A DNA stretch of 64,000 nucleotides from Cycas panzhihuaensis (Eukaryota; Cycadophyta): assembly GCA_023213395.1 (NCBI GenBank), contig CM041465.1:111235741-111299740 (forward strand), given 5' to 3'. The translations under genes and the position numbers were made by a program. Shown here piece by piece: positions 45,380 through 56,649 of this stretch. How positions within the stretch are numbered: position 1 is the first letter of the stretch; each line of letters starts with the position of its first letter. The notes beneath the pieces were generated by a model. The model was not told the DNA's origin and searched no databases. It saw only the letters and a program-made list of their open reading frames with translations.

Positions 45380-46560
45380 AAATAAAATAAATCCCCAAGG
45401 AATTAATGGACATGCATTATTCAACCTAATAAGAGCCTATACATTGTACCCATCGTGTTAGTTTGTAAAAAGGATGGCTTCTTTTGAATTTATATTGTTT
45501 ATCATAAATTAAGTAAAATAACTATAAAAAATAAGTTTTCTATGACACAGATCAATGACATGTTAAATGAGATCCATGGTGTTGAGGTCTTTACTAAATT
45601 AGATCTACAATCAAGATGTTACCAAATCCCCATCCTACAAGAAGATCAACACAAAACAACCTTCTAATCTCATCATGGCCATTTCAAGTTTCAAGTCATG
45701 TTGATTGGTCTATGTAATACTTCATCTACCTTCCATGGCTAAATGAATAAAATATTATCTCCATACTGAAGAAAAATTTTCATCGTTTTCTTCGATAATA
45801 TCCTTATCTACAACTCAATCATGCGCAACCATATAGGCCACTTAGAAATAGTCCTCTAAATCCTAGCTACAAATAAGTTATATACTAAATTCTCTAAATG
45901 CGAGTTTAGAAAAACTAAAGTACAATACATTGGCTACATTATATCATCTACAGAGGTTTGGGTAAATGCTAATAAAATTTTAGTCATCACCAACTGGACA
46001 AGCCTTAGAAACTTAGAAACCTTACCTAATTTCATGCCTTCTAAGGACTTATCGAATTCTATCAACGATTTATCCAAAATTATGTTGCCTTGGCAACCCA
46101 TTTAACTAACTTGCTCAGGAGGGATTCCTTCCAATGGTCTCTCTCTACCAATGAGGCATTCATCTACCTTAAGAAGGTCATGATAACCACCTTAGTTTTA
46201 CGTCACCAAACTTCACTCATCTATTCTAATTAGAATATGATGCATTTAGATTCAAATTTAGTACCATATTAATATAAGAATTTTTCCCTATTACTTTTGA
46301 AAGTGAAAAACTTAAGGACCATGAGTGTAGACTTTCCACCTACTAAAAGGAAATGCAGATAATCCTCAATGCCATAGAAAAATAACAATAATATCTTGGA
46401 TTAAAATTTACATCTTCACTAACCATTATAGCCTTCATTATCTATTGGACCAACCAGTCTTATCATAAGAATAAGCTAAATACGTTGATTACCTTCAAGT
46501 CTTTAACTTTACAATCATCTATAAAAGGGAAAAGATAATATTCTGGTAGTCGCTCTTTCC
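45380..46560 (+). pseudogene. Reverse transcriptase and RNase H of the plus-strand gypsy element
   Basis: Translation across stops: PIVLVCKKDG, YHKLSKITIKNKFSMTQIND, FTKLDLQSRCYQIPI (first catalytic Asp kept), HHGHFKFQVMLIGLCN, then IFIVFFDNILIYN near 45775-45815, where the second Asp of the catalytic pair is Asn, and KCEFRKTKVQYIGYIIS. The RNase H part (about 46130-46560) is only faintly visible (TLVLRHQTSLIYS). No open stretch exceeds about 60 codons. Confidence 0.82.
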
Positions 46561-46779
46561 TACCTACCAACCCTTGTATCTGATAAGACCACTTGTCATC
46601 TTGAGGGCCCCACCATTCATACGATCTCTACTTCACAGTCTACATGGATACAAGAATTGGATTTAGATAACTAATCCCAATTAGACTTTCCACAATGGGC
46701 TGATAAGACCCATATATAAAAGAAATGGTCCATCTACAACAATCTCCTATTATACTAAAACTACATATTTATACAACCA

Positions 46780-47990
46780 CAATTAGTTTTTATTTCTAGG
46801 ATTTTATCTAGATATCACTCTTCTCCACTAGGTCGTCATTGAGGATTCCATAAGACATATCATAGGATTTATTCAAATTTATTTTGGTTAGTTATGAAGT
46901 CCATTATTTTCACAATTATCTCCAAATATGATATCTACCAATGTAACAAAGTAGATACAAAACCCTAACTAGGTCTCTTACAAACTTTGTACATTCTACA
47001 AGGTAAGTGGAAATACATTACCATGAATGTTATCATGGGATTATTGTTATATATTGCATATGATTCTATTCTAGTGGTCATTTATAAGTTGAGAAAATAT
47101 GCTTATTTTCTACCTATCTACACTACTTACAAGGTGTTACACATCATAGACATTTATCTCTAAAAAATATTCCTCTTGCATATGATCAAGATTCTAAATT
47201 CACTAGTTTCTTATGGGAAGAACTATTCAGAGCCTTTGCAACATCATTTAATATAATCTCTATATATCATCTATAGATCGATAGCTAATCAGAGGTCCTT
47301 GTCAAAACTTTGGAGACTTACTTAGGTTATTTTACATCTAACCACTAGTCTAACTAGATAATATGGCTAGCCCTAGCTGAATACTGGTACAACTCATTAC
47401 ATCATTCAACCATTAGAATGTCCCATTTTTGGCCTTATATGGGTACCCCTCACTATCCCATTATACCTTAGCCACTAACCTCCACACTGCTACAGTACAA
47501 TATAAATTATAACATATGGACCAAATTCTCAACACCCTCAAGCAAAGTTTATCTATGACCCAAAATCAAATGAAGCAATTAGAAAACTACCACCATTTAG
47601 ATCTCTCCTTCAATGTTGGTCATCTTGTGTTCCTTCACTTATAGTCATATAAGTAATAATCCATCTAACACGATAAGAACCATAAGCTTAGCCCTTAGTA
47701 TTATGGCCTATATAAAGTCTTCAAATATATTATTGAAGCTGCATAATGCCCTCGACCTTTATCCACCACTAAAATTCACAATGCTTTTCACGTTTCCTAT
47801 CTTTAAAAGTGTATTAATAAAACCCACATTTCTGAAATAATTTTAGTATTTTTAGATGAAGAATAATCCCTTACCATCAACCCGGAATATATCTTAGCTA
47901 GAAGATAATACCATCTCTAAAATTAGTCAATTTTAAATATTTGATACAACGGGCTAGTTGTAGCACAAGTGAAGTAACTTAGGAATCGAT
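46780..47990 (+). pseudogene. Integrase and C-terminal region of the plus-strand gypsy element
   Basis: Weak integrase core (frames interrupted, about 46850-47450), then ALYGYPSLSHYTLATN-type sequence, a stretch with LNTLKQSLSMTQNQMKQLEN, and KIHNAFHVSYL near 47775-47800, the conserved motif after integrase in chromoviruses and relatives. A chromodomain-like ending (WELSILERE near 48025) is suggestive. The catalytic acids could not all be located. Confidence 0.65.
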
Positions 47991-48072
47991 GATTTTATCA
48001 AGTAACGTCCTTACCTCAAATGCCTTGGGAACTTAGCATCTTAGAGAGAGAGACCTATTACAAAACTAATAT

Positions 48073-48430
48073 TACTAAGTTATGTAAAGTATTAACACAT
48101 AAAGAGACACCATATTATTAAGTGATAATGTTAGTTATGAAACTATGTGCACGGGCCGTTGAGTTATCTAATGAAATGTAAGGCCACTTGGACCACTAAT
48201 ATGATTACTTGGAAAAGACTCTCTTTTGTTTATTTAAGGATCAAAGATTGTAAAAGATGGTTAACTTGATATTTCTCTTCTTGTAAGAATTATACTACAG
48301 TATTGTCTTTTAGTGATCAATTAATACTCTTATACTCTCGAGTTATTTTTGGTAGTCTATTGCACTTTCTGGTTGGATAAAGTGGTTGCAAATCTTCTAT
48401 TTTTTCTGTTTTGATGACAGCCTTTAAAAA
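48073..48430 (+). repeat. 3' LTR of the plus-strand gypsy element
   Basis: 358 bp, TACTAAGTTA to CTTTAAAAA, followed by target duplication AATCT at 48431-48435. A purine repeat (AGAGAGAGAGA) lies about 25 bp upstream rather than adjacent. Confidence 0.8.
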
Positions 48431-48435
48431 AATCT

Positions 48436-48651
48436 ACCTCATAGTTAATGCCTTTAATTTGTACATAGCCCTTTATAACTAGCCAGGCCTTGTACTTATT
48501 AATTAATCCATCTAACTTGTACTTAGTCTTATAAACCTATTTTGTTTTAATTATATTTTTCTTTAGTGGTAAGTTAACTAGCTCTAATATATCATTTCAC
48601 ACCAAGACATTATACTCCTCTTTCATAGTTACCTTCCATTCATCATAAGTA
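48436..48651 (-). pseudogene. RT N-terminal segment of the split minus-strand copia element
   Basis: Minus-strand translation: YDEWKVTMKEEYNVL, NDILELVNLPLKKN, VYKTKYKLDG, IKGYVQIKGINYEVDF. These are the conserved first blocks of copia RT, continuing at 42145. It is cut at 48652 by an LTR of the next element family, so the rest of this polyprotein is displaced beyond that block. Confidence 0.82.
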
Positions 48652-48783
48652 TAAAAGAGGTTAATGTATTAAGGTTATTTATGTAGGTTAATTAAGTGAC
48701 CTTAAGATATTTTGTTAGCATTAGTCTCTTAGTGAAATATGCTTTATGTATATTTAATTATAATTTTTAGCTCATATCATTAG
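48652..48783 (+). repeat. First part of element B's 5' LTR
   Basis: Homologous to the first 130 or so bases of the LTRs at 48784 and 56650 (GAGGTTAATGTATTAAGG, GTTAGCATTAGTCTCTTA). It ends exactly at ATTAG, where the remainder of the same LTR resumes at 56961-56965. The LTR was therefore split by insertion of element A. The first bases read TA instead of TG. Confidence 0.8.
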
Positions 48784-49039
48784 TGAAAGAGGTTAATGTA
48801 TTAAGGTCATTTGTGTAGATTAATTATGTGACCTTAAGATATATTGTTAGCATTAATCTCTTAATGAAATCCTAATCCTAATGCTCACCCTTAATAATAA
48901 AAAAGAAAATCTCAAGGAGGGAGTTATTATTCATTCTCACTTCCAAGCTTGCTCTCATATCTTATTTCATCTTTTTTTTCTTCTGCATTGCCATTATGTG
49001 CATGTGAGTGATTTATTCCCTAGATTCATCCTTCGTTCA
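48784..49039 (+). repeat. 5' LTR of copia element A
   Basis: 256 bp, TGAAAGAGG to CGTTCA. Compared with 56650-56960 it lacks about 55 bp between two GAAAT copies. The last 30-40 bp resemble the B 5' LTR end more than A's own 3' LTR. Confidence 0.87.
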
Positions 49040-49053
49040 AGTGATATCATATC
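49040..49053 (+). other. Primer binding site of element A
   Basis: AGTGATATCATATC. Element B has AGTGGTATCATATC at the same point, so A has one G-to-A change in an iMet-type PBS. Confidence 0.7.
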
Positions 49054-50993
49054 TAGAAGGGGATCTATTCACTCCCTTCCACTTGCATGGAGTCATTTTG
49101 CCTCTCCTTCACTTTCAATATGAAGTATTGAGAGTGCATTCATCATTTTTTAATATTTTGAGAGCTTAAAATTATAGTACTTTATATGTTGCTACTTTTT
49201 ATATGTATATAAAAATTCATAGGCAAAAAATATAGGTTTTTAAAGCCATTCAACTGTTGGAACAATCATAGAAGCATTAAAGGCCTATAATTTCATAAAA
49301 ACTTTGACCATCTTAGCATTTGATAAAATTTGGCATGCAATATCGCCTTGATTAGAGGATCATTTTTTTCTTCTAGAGAAACTTCAGATTTAGCTTGCAA
49401 CAATGAGTTTTGACTATGACAAAAGGGTTAAATTTGTGGATAAGTGATTTAAGGCACTTTTCCCAATGAAATCCTTTAATTATTAGCTGAAAATCTAAAA
49501 GTTTTATTAAGGGATCTAGTAGATTTATATTTTACAATCAGTTTAAGATAAATATCATCAAATTTAATCCACCGGTTAGCGAGATCTATGCAGTTTTCTC
49601 ACGGTTGCTGATTTTACTTACTCAACCCCACAAAGGGCATTGCAAGGGCATTTTAGGCAGTTTTTTGGTAGATTTTGGAGATGGTGCAGAAGGGAAAGTT
49701 AATGTATGTATCAAAATATAACTTTTAACATATTAAAGTTTAGATTATGAGACAATGGATCTAACAAGATTTTGCTTTTGTGCTTTTTTAGGCAGAAACA
49801 TTTTTATGCCTTTTTAGAAATTTGACTTCATAAATCTATCAAAAATAATATTCTAAACAATTTTTCCTTCTGTCATAAATTTATATTTCATTATTTAATC
49901 TTTCATATTTGTAATTTTTATAAATTATACCCAGTTATCATTATTTATAAATTTTGTGAAAAAGTCATAAAATAGGAAAAAATAACATGCATATAGGTTT
50001 AGAAAAATTAGCATTTTAGCGGCAAGTTAATCTGCTTTTTATCCTATTATAGCTTTTATATCAAAACTTCTAAAAATATATTTGGAAACATTATACTAAA
50101 GTAAGGGAAACCTTAGATTGGAAGCAACATCTAGTTCCTCTACTAAATCTAACGTACTTTTTCTATTTGCACACATAGCATAAAGCATCACAAAAGCAGC
50201 AACAACAAACAAAGCAAGCATGAAAAGTAAACAAACATATTTAAGAACTTCTCATTTCAGTTTTTAGTTATTCGGAAACATCTTACACTATTCCTAAAAG
50301 GAATCTCATCCGTATACTTTATACCGCCAGTTCTTGACTTGTGCGCACACTCACCTTGGTAGAAATATACCAACCTTAGCCAAAGTCCAGGCCCTAAGGG
50401 AGGTATGAGTTTCATACTAGGTTTGGTCTTAACCAAAATAGTAATGGAGGGACATGTTAGCCATACCCATGACCTCTAATAAGGGATAATCCTGATAACC
50501 ACCCAGGAAAACTGAAAACCTTAATACAAGATTAAAATTAACCCACTCTAATATCCTTCAAAGCCATGGGATACACACGTACCATTCGACTCTTCGGAGG
50601 AGGTATATAACTACTCACTAGTAAACTAGGTGTGGAATAGGAGTACCTGGGCTCCATTGTGACTTTGATTTCATCACGAAGCACAGGTGCGGGTATTGCG
50701 GGTAAAGGCCCTCATCGTATACTAGAAGCCTTAGGCATCGAAACCTCACCTACATATGGACATAAGTGAGAGGTTAGTGGGATGACACATCACCACTCTT
50801 TGCCAGCTCTACATTATGCCTCATTCTTGCATCACTGCTTATATTAATTTTTTCATAGTTGTTAAAAATACTTAATCATTACTTGCTTCTCATCATAAGC
50901 ATTCACTTCTATATTCTTGTTATGCTAGATGTACTAGCCACACGTGTCAGTGGCACATCTTTCTATCATCTCTTCTACTTCTTTATCATCACC
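49054..50993 (+). other. Long leader of copia element A
   Basis: Nearly 2 kb between PBS and gag, conserved in element B (57162-59100). AT-rich up to about 50280, then a GC-richer block to 50830. The open frames at 48881-49123 and 50859-51050 are not convincing proteins, though the second runs into the gag start in another reading frame. No RNA gene recognised. Confidence 0.6.
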
Positions 50994-52020
50994 GTGTCAT
51001 CTCAATTCAAGCATAATATCAACTGCATATTGAAAGGTAAAGAAAATTGAGATCTATAGTACATTAGAGTTTAAAATGCTATAAAGTATAAAGGCCTTTA
51101 TAGAGCCCATTTGTAGCCTACACCAAGCATACCAGCAACAACTACAACATCTGCTTCCAGTGGATCTACTGCAACAACTCCTACAGATGTTGCAGCCAAA
51201 CTACAATAGGAGATAGATGATGAAAAGATTTATGCAGGAATTCTGTTGGTCATTGATCACTCCTTGCATAACTTGATTAATAAAGAGCAACATCATATAG
51301 CCTAGAAGGTCCTTGAAGTTCTCAAGAAGAACTTTGATACCGAATCAGATTTAGAATTTGTTCATTTTATTTTGAAAATGAATAAATTAAAAATGCAAAA
51401 GGGACGAGCTTATGAGATAATAAATCTCCTTCAACTAATAAAACAGGCAATTGATAAAGATTTTAAGACCCAATGTATCACTTGGGCATTCTTGATCTAG
51501 TAATGTCTACATAATTATAAAAACTTGCTTGGAATTCTTCAATCTAGTGAAATATTGAAGACACTCAACTTTGAAGAACTTGCTGATAAGTTTATAGAAT
51601 TTGACAAGACCTTTGATCATAACTTTGTAGCCTCTAACTCTCTTCTAGATGCAGTCTTTGAGGTAGAAGAGGAAGTTTGCTACACAAGAAATCAAGGTCC
51701 CTCTCATGATAGAGGAACTAACTCAATAAGAGGAAGAGGAAGAAACATGGGAAATCATCCATAAGGTCAACCAAACCCCCAGTCACAGTCTCGATAATCT
51801 CAAGGCCAAGGGCCACGCCAACAAAGAGTAATACAGTCATGGCAAATTAGAACCTCTTGTGGACCGTAATCAAACTGTTATGTGTGATCAATGTAACCGT
51901 AAAGGACATTTAGCAAAAGTAGAACTACCACTTATAAGTTGGCCAAGTTCCAACCAAAACATGGAGCTCATAATGTCGAAGAAACTTATGAAGAATCCTT
52001 TAGTGGTATAGGTTTCATAC
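50994..52020 (+). pseudogene. gag of copia element A
   Basis: The start codon is GTG here where copy B has ATG (59101), so initiation is lost. Translation: SSQFKHNINCILKGKEN, then four stops within about 35 codons, a Ser/Thr/Pro stretch, EIDDEKIYAGILLVIDHSLH, a UBN2-type helical region, and open codons 51525-51764 (SSEILKTLNFEELADKFIEF, then a basic RGRGRN tail). A zinc-knuckle remnant (CNRKGHLAK) follows near 51890. Confidence 0.8.
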
Positions 52021-52530
52021 AAGGGTACATTTAAAGAATTAAGGGACCTTCAACATCAAATGCCATTGATCAACCAAAGAGATACTTTAAAGCTCAATGT
52101 GGATATATCAGTTGTGAATTCCCTTCACCAATGCCAAGCCCTATTAGAATTGCCAATAGTGTGGCTTTAATCAATGGTGAGTGGATCATAGACGCATGAG
52201 CAACTTAACATGTAACATGCAATTGTAGTCTATATCAGACATTTGACTCAAATGTTTAAGGAGTTGTTCACATGGCTAATAAACCATAATAAGCTGTTGA
52301 AAGAATTGGTAACATTCACCTGAAACTCCCAGGCTTAGAAGATTTTACATTGTTTGATGTCTTACATAGACCCAATCTTAAACAAAACCTACTTTCTTTA
52401 TCTACACTTTTCTCTCATGGATTTGATCTGAGTGTAACCGCAAATGACCAAACTCTCCAGGTCATTTACCCTCTAACTAATCAAGTTTTTTTGACTGGAT
52501 ATCTCTTTGGAAAACTCTTTTGATTGAATT
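52021..52530 (+). pseudogene. Protease and GAG-pre-integrase region of element A
   Basis: Translation near 52160-52220 reads SVALINGEWIIDA, a stop, then AT: the copia WxxDSGAT active site with its Gly codon changed to TGA. Downstream are VVHMANKP, IGNIHLKLPGLEDFTLFDVL and KQNLLSLSTLFSHGFDL, the usual sequence between protease and integrase. Several stops occur. Confidence 0.75.
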
Positions 52531-54130
52531 GCTCTCTATCTTTCAAAGCCCATTGTGCCCAAAACCCTTGTGACGATGAAGAATTTACATTTAATTTCAT
52601 CTTGACCCACCCAATGTTATCACCAAAAGCTCTTTGGCATGCTCACATGGGCCATGCTCACATTGATAGACTTAGAGATCTTTCTAACACTCTTTCAAAT
52701 CTTCTAAAGTTCTCCTCTAAGCCCTTTAAATGTGAAGCTTGTATCATTGCCAAATCTCATCGACAATTGTTTCCTAAAAGTTAGTGGAAATCAAGCCATC
52801 CATTACAATTAGTACACTTTGATTTATGCGAGTCAATATTTGTTCCTTCACAGAAGGGAAAATTATATTACATCTCTTTCATTGATGATTTTACTAGAAA
52901 AGTATAGGTAGCTTTTCTACACAAGAAAGATGAACCCTTTCGTATATTCAAAGAATTCAAAGACCTCACTGAAATGTTGGATAATGTGACAAAAATGGTT
53001 AGAGGATTAAATTTTGGCATGTTGGCAGTGTGGTTTCCTCCCCAAACCTTCCTCAAGTGGTTCCAAAGGGGGCGGGAGCCCCCCTTGGCCAGGGGGGTGC
53101 AGAGGGAGCGGAACACCCCTTGCTAAGAGGGGGTTTAGGGGTGATAGACCCTGACTGAAAAATTTAGCACTAGAAACTATATTAAATTATAAAGAGAATT
53201 AGGGTCATTCGATAAAAATACCCTAGATTTTACAGTCCAGATTTATGCCTTGTATGACTCTCTCATGTAGCTCATTTTAGGGCATATTTCATTATGTTGA
53301 GGTTGTTCAATGTACTGTGAGGAGTTGGCCAGCTGGTTATTATTGTTGTGAGCACTCTGCTATAGGATTATGTGTATTTTCTCTATTCTGTGATAATAAA
53401 GATCGATACCTTTCCTATGTGGATGTTTCCCTAGTACATTGCTAGGCCCTTAGCACGTTATATCGGGTGTATTTGTGTACTTTCTTGTTCAATCTATTTG
53501 TTTTATCTCTGGTTTTAGAACTTGCATGTAATTTTTAGTTTTGATTTCTATAACTAGTTGCAAGAATAGTTTAGATCTTGGTGGTAGTTCAAGGGTAGGG
53601 ACCTTGTCTTCTCAACATGAAAAAGAGTCAGATTATCAACTCAAATATCTTCGAATTGATAATGGTGGCAAATACACCTCACATGAGTTTGAAAGCTACC
53701 TTCGAGATAATGGAATCAAGCATCAAACAATAGTAGTAGGTACCCTACAATAAAATAGACTTGCTGAGCACATGAACAAGATAATCATGAACATGGCTCG
53801 GGCTATGTTAATATATAAAAATGTACCTACCTACCTATGGGCTAAAGCAATCTAGATAGTTGTTTATTGTATTAATGTTGTTAGCCCATCAAAGGAAGGA
53901 CAAGCACCTAATGAAAAGTGGTTAGGATAAGTCCCCATTGTTCATTACTTCAAAATTTTTGGCTCTACATGCTATACCCACATTCTGGATACAAATCGAA
54001 ATAAACTCTAACCAAGGGCACTTGAAAGTATCTTTGTTGGATACCCTATGGATAAGAAAAGGTATAAGGTCTTTATATCTTCACAATGAAATGTCATCAT
54101 TACTAGAGATGTCATTTTTGCAGAGATAGA
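52531..54130 (+). pseudogene. Integrase of element A, split by a solo LTR
   Basis: The zinc domain is present (WHAHMGHAHIDRL, then CEACIIAKSH). Then VHFDLCESIF (first catalytic Asp), YYISFIDDFTRKV, a solo LTR at 52975-53617, and on the far side KYLRIDNGGKYTSHEFESYL (second Asp) and LAEHMNKIIMNMARAM (Glu). The C-terminal block reads FKIFGSTCYTHILD and LESIFVGYP. Stops sit at Trp/Gln/Gly codons. Confidence 0.85.
52975..53617 (+). repeat. Solo LTR of the Tork-like copia family inside element A integrase
   Basis: 643 bp, TGTTGGATAATG to TTCTCAACA, the same family as 16280-16927, 20970-21615 and 25663-26310 but in plus orientation. Perfect target duplication TGAAA at 52970-52974 and 53618-53622. 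No internal sequence remains, so it arose by LTR-LTR recombination. An AATAAAG poly(A)-like signal lies near 53395, and a G-run block lies at about 53065-53140. Confidence 0.93.
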
Positions 54131-54700
54131 GGAACAGTTACTTAAACTGAACTCCAAAGTATCCTCACACTGCTATAATCATGTTATGAAGTATGATGTT
54201 CATATTCTAAAATTTGGGGTTGCGGGGGAGGGGGACAGAGATAAATTACTCTAAATATTGGAAGCTGACAATAGAGCCTCAGAGGATATAAGTTATGACT
54301 CTAAACCAATGAGTGCACATCTAATATCATCCTTTGAAGATAGTAGAGTTAATAAAGGCAAAGCCATTATAGAAGAACTATCCTCTCTACCTTTAGTCGA
54401 CAAAGGCAAAATAATATAGAAAAACCATCTTTCTTAGGTGCATCAAAATTCTCCTCACAAGATAATCATTTTAATGAAGAAGATGAAAACCAAGATGTTG
54501 AGGAAATGAGGACTTAATTCCCAACTCAAGGATCTCGAAAATCCCACCAACTCAATAAAGATATATGACCAGATGAGATGGGGAAAACTGGCACTTGAAG
54601 TACCCATAGAGCAAAGATGCAGGAATCATTATATACTAAGCTTGAACCAGCAGAACTGCACCTTACTCTTAATGAAGAGCCCCTAACATACCAAGAAGAT
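54131..54700 (+). pseudogene. Integrase-RT linker of element A
   Basis: Acidic, Ser-rich linker (LEADNRASEDISYDSKPMSA, SFEDSRVNKGKAI) broken by stops and a G-rich run near 54215-54235. No conserved domain is expected or seen. Confidence 0.6.
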
Positions 54701-55560
54701 AAAAAACATACAGTTTAGAGAAATGCCATAAACGAAGAGTACCAATCTCTTATCAAGAATGGTACATGGGAGCTCATTGCTTTACCACTTGGCAGAAAGG
54801 TAGTTCAAAATAAATGGGTGTTCAAAAACAAATATAGATAAGATGGAACCCTTGAAAAACATAAGGCGAGGTTGGTAGCTAAAGGATTTACTCAAAGGGA
54901 AGGTATCGACTACACTGAAGTCTTTGCACTTACAACCAAGTGGCCTACAATTAGAACTCTTGTGGCCTTGGTTGCTCAACAGGGTTGGAAAATCCACTAA
55001 CTTAATATTAAGACCATATTTCTCAATGGAGATCTTGAAGAAGAATTTTATATGGCTCAACTAGAAGGATATGAGATTGAAGGTCAAGAGCATAAAGTTT
55101 GTAGGCTTAGAAAATCCTTGTACAACCTTAAAGAAGCCCCTTGTGCTAGGTTTGCCAAGTTATCTGATAAAATGAGGCAACTTAGATACAAGGTTTATGA
55201 CTACCAAGATATTAATGCAACATTGTTCATTAATCACCATAAGGATAAAGTCACTTATCTTATAATCTTTATGGATGACATGCTAGTAATGGGTAACAAT
55301 GAAGAGGCAATGAACTAGCTGAGAAAGGACCTTGGCAAAACATTCAAATTGTTTGACCTTAGTTTGATAAAATATTACTTGGGAATTAAAGTAATACAAA
55401 AGAATGGAAAAATTGTCCTCTCCCAAGAAAAATACATCAATGATCTTCTAACCAAGTTTTAGTTAGAAGATGCTCGACCTATGGACACTAATACCAAACT
55501 CTTAGCTGAAGGTGACACTAGGGAGGCAGACGCAACACTACAGAAAACTTGTAGGTAATC
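54701..55560 (+). pseudogene. Reverse transcriptase of element A
   Basis: NEEYQSLIKNGTWELIALPL, NKWVFKNKYR, KARLVAKGFTQREGIDYTEV, TIFLNGDLEEEFYMAQLEGY, then an open stretch 55052-55318 with CRLRKSLYNLKEAP and the catalytic LIIFMDDMLVMGN (both Asp kept), and IKYYLGIKVIQKNGKIVLSQ. Stops at about 54839, 54998, 55318 and 55461. Confidence 0.88.
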
Positions 55561-56150
55561 TCATCTACACTACCAATAAGAGGCCAAATATTGCATACTC
55601 TGAAAGCATTCTTGCTCGTTACATGATAAATCCTAAGCAGAATCATTGCGCGTATGCAGTGTTGAGATACCTTAAGACGACCAGTATATATGGTATGTTA
55701 TATAAACCTAATTCAGACTTTAATATTTCTACATACACAGACTCGAAATTTATAGGAGATAAATATATAGGAAGATTTACGTCTAGGTATGTAATGTTTC
55801 TTGGAATAGTACCAATATCATGGAGATCTAGATGGTAGAAGATAGTTGTAGATTCAATTACCAAAGTTGAATGCATTGTTGCTTATGAGACCAACAAGGA
55901 GGTGATATAGCTTACAAAATTATTGGAAACATTGAATATCACCTAAACAAGTCCTACTAGTGTCTATATAGATAATCAATCGGTAATTTTCATAGTGAAA
56001 AATCTTATATTTCATGATCGTACCAAATACATAAGTACGAAAGTCCACAGGATTAGAGAACTTATTCATAACAACACAATTCAACTGGAATACTATCCCA
56101 CAGCAGATCAAGTGGCTGATATCTCCACTAAACTGCTATAAAAGTTAGAG
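55561..56150 (+). pseudogene. RNase H of element A
   Basis: An open stretch 55512-55838 joins the RT end to RNase H (YAVLRYLKTTSIYGMLY, TYTDSKFIGDKYIGRFTSRY). It continues across stops with VDSITKVECIVAYETNKEVI, VYIDNQSVIFIVKN, HRIRELIHNNTIQLEY and DQVADISTKLL. All conserved blocks are recognisable. Confidence 0.85.
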
Positions 56151-56233
56151 TTTGAATAGTTTCAAAGGCAGCTTGGCCTTAGGGCCTCCATCTTCGACTA
56201 ATCAAAGAAGATGGCAACATGATCATCATACTT

Positions 56234-56336
56234 TATTCTCTTCATGAAAACCCCTTGTGGGCATGGAAGAATAAGAGTAAGTCTCTATTCTATCCTCTTT
56301 GTGAAAATCCCATATGGGTACGAAAGGATAAGGGTT
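56234..56336 (+). repeat. Two imperfect 57 bp direct repeats in the 3' untranslated region of element A
   Basis: TATTCTCTTCATGAAAA at 56234 and TATCCTCTTTGTGAAAA at 56291 begin two similar units (GTGAAAA, then GGG(C/T)A, then GGA-GAATAAG-like). Short repeated blocks of this kind are common before the polypurine tract of plant copia elements. Confidence 0.55.
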
Positions 56337-56635
56337 GTACTGACTTTGAAAAATCTAAACCTGTGAAAACCTAAAAGGTCATAGGGGATGACCAAATGGT
56401 ATATGGAGACTTAGCAGATTAAGTTACACATTTAAGCTGCTTGGTTATCAGGCTACATCAAAGAGTCACCTTAGCCATTTTGATTTATAAAAGGGGTTAT
56501 AGATCATAGAAAGTTCATGGGTTTTTATTCCCCATGAGAGTTTTCTTACAAAAGTGTCATTTAGAATTTCAATGTAATAATGAGGCTCAAATGAAGACCT
56601 CATAGAATAGATTTTCTCAAAAATAACCTTCCACC

Positions 56636-56649
56636 ATTAAGGGAGGGAT
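56636..56649 (+). other. Polypurine tract of element A
   Basis: ATTAAGGGAGGGAT adjoins the LTR start TGAAAGAGG. Confidence 0.8.

Larger units (their letters stand above)
42151..48430 (+). mobile_element. Plus-strand Ty3/gypsy element inserted in the copia RT
   Basis: 6280 bp, LTRs 42151-42482 and 48073-48430, target duplication AATCT. The copia reading frame resumes across it. Internal order is gag-like region, RT, RNase H remnant, integrase and C-terminal region on the plus strand, all strongly decayed. RT style (DLQSRCYQIPI, FFDNILIYN) and the HNAFHVSYL motif after integrase fit the chromovirus branch. The LTR ends are TA...AA rather than TG...CA. Confidence 0.82.

Noticed and set aside
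50994-51130. An intron (GTAAAG...TTTGTAG) at the start of element A gag
   Set aside because: The supposed intron reads in the same frame as gag with only transition-type stops, so it is decayed coding sequence.
52868-53116. Minus-strand 82-codon frame across the solo LTR edge, and its twin at 60977-61165
   Set aside because: It spans the boundary of two unrelated repeats and copies LTR sequence. The frame exists only because of the G/C-run block.
54782-55060. Minus-strand 92-codon frames antisense to copia RT (also 62882-63160)
   Set aside because: They are shadows of the plus-strand RT blocks, which show the conserved motifs.
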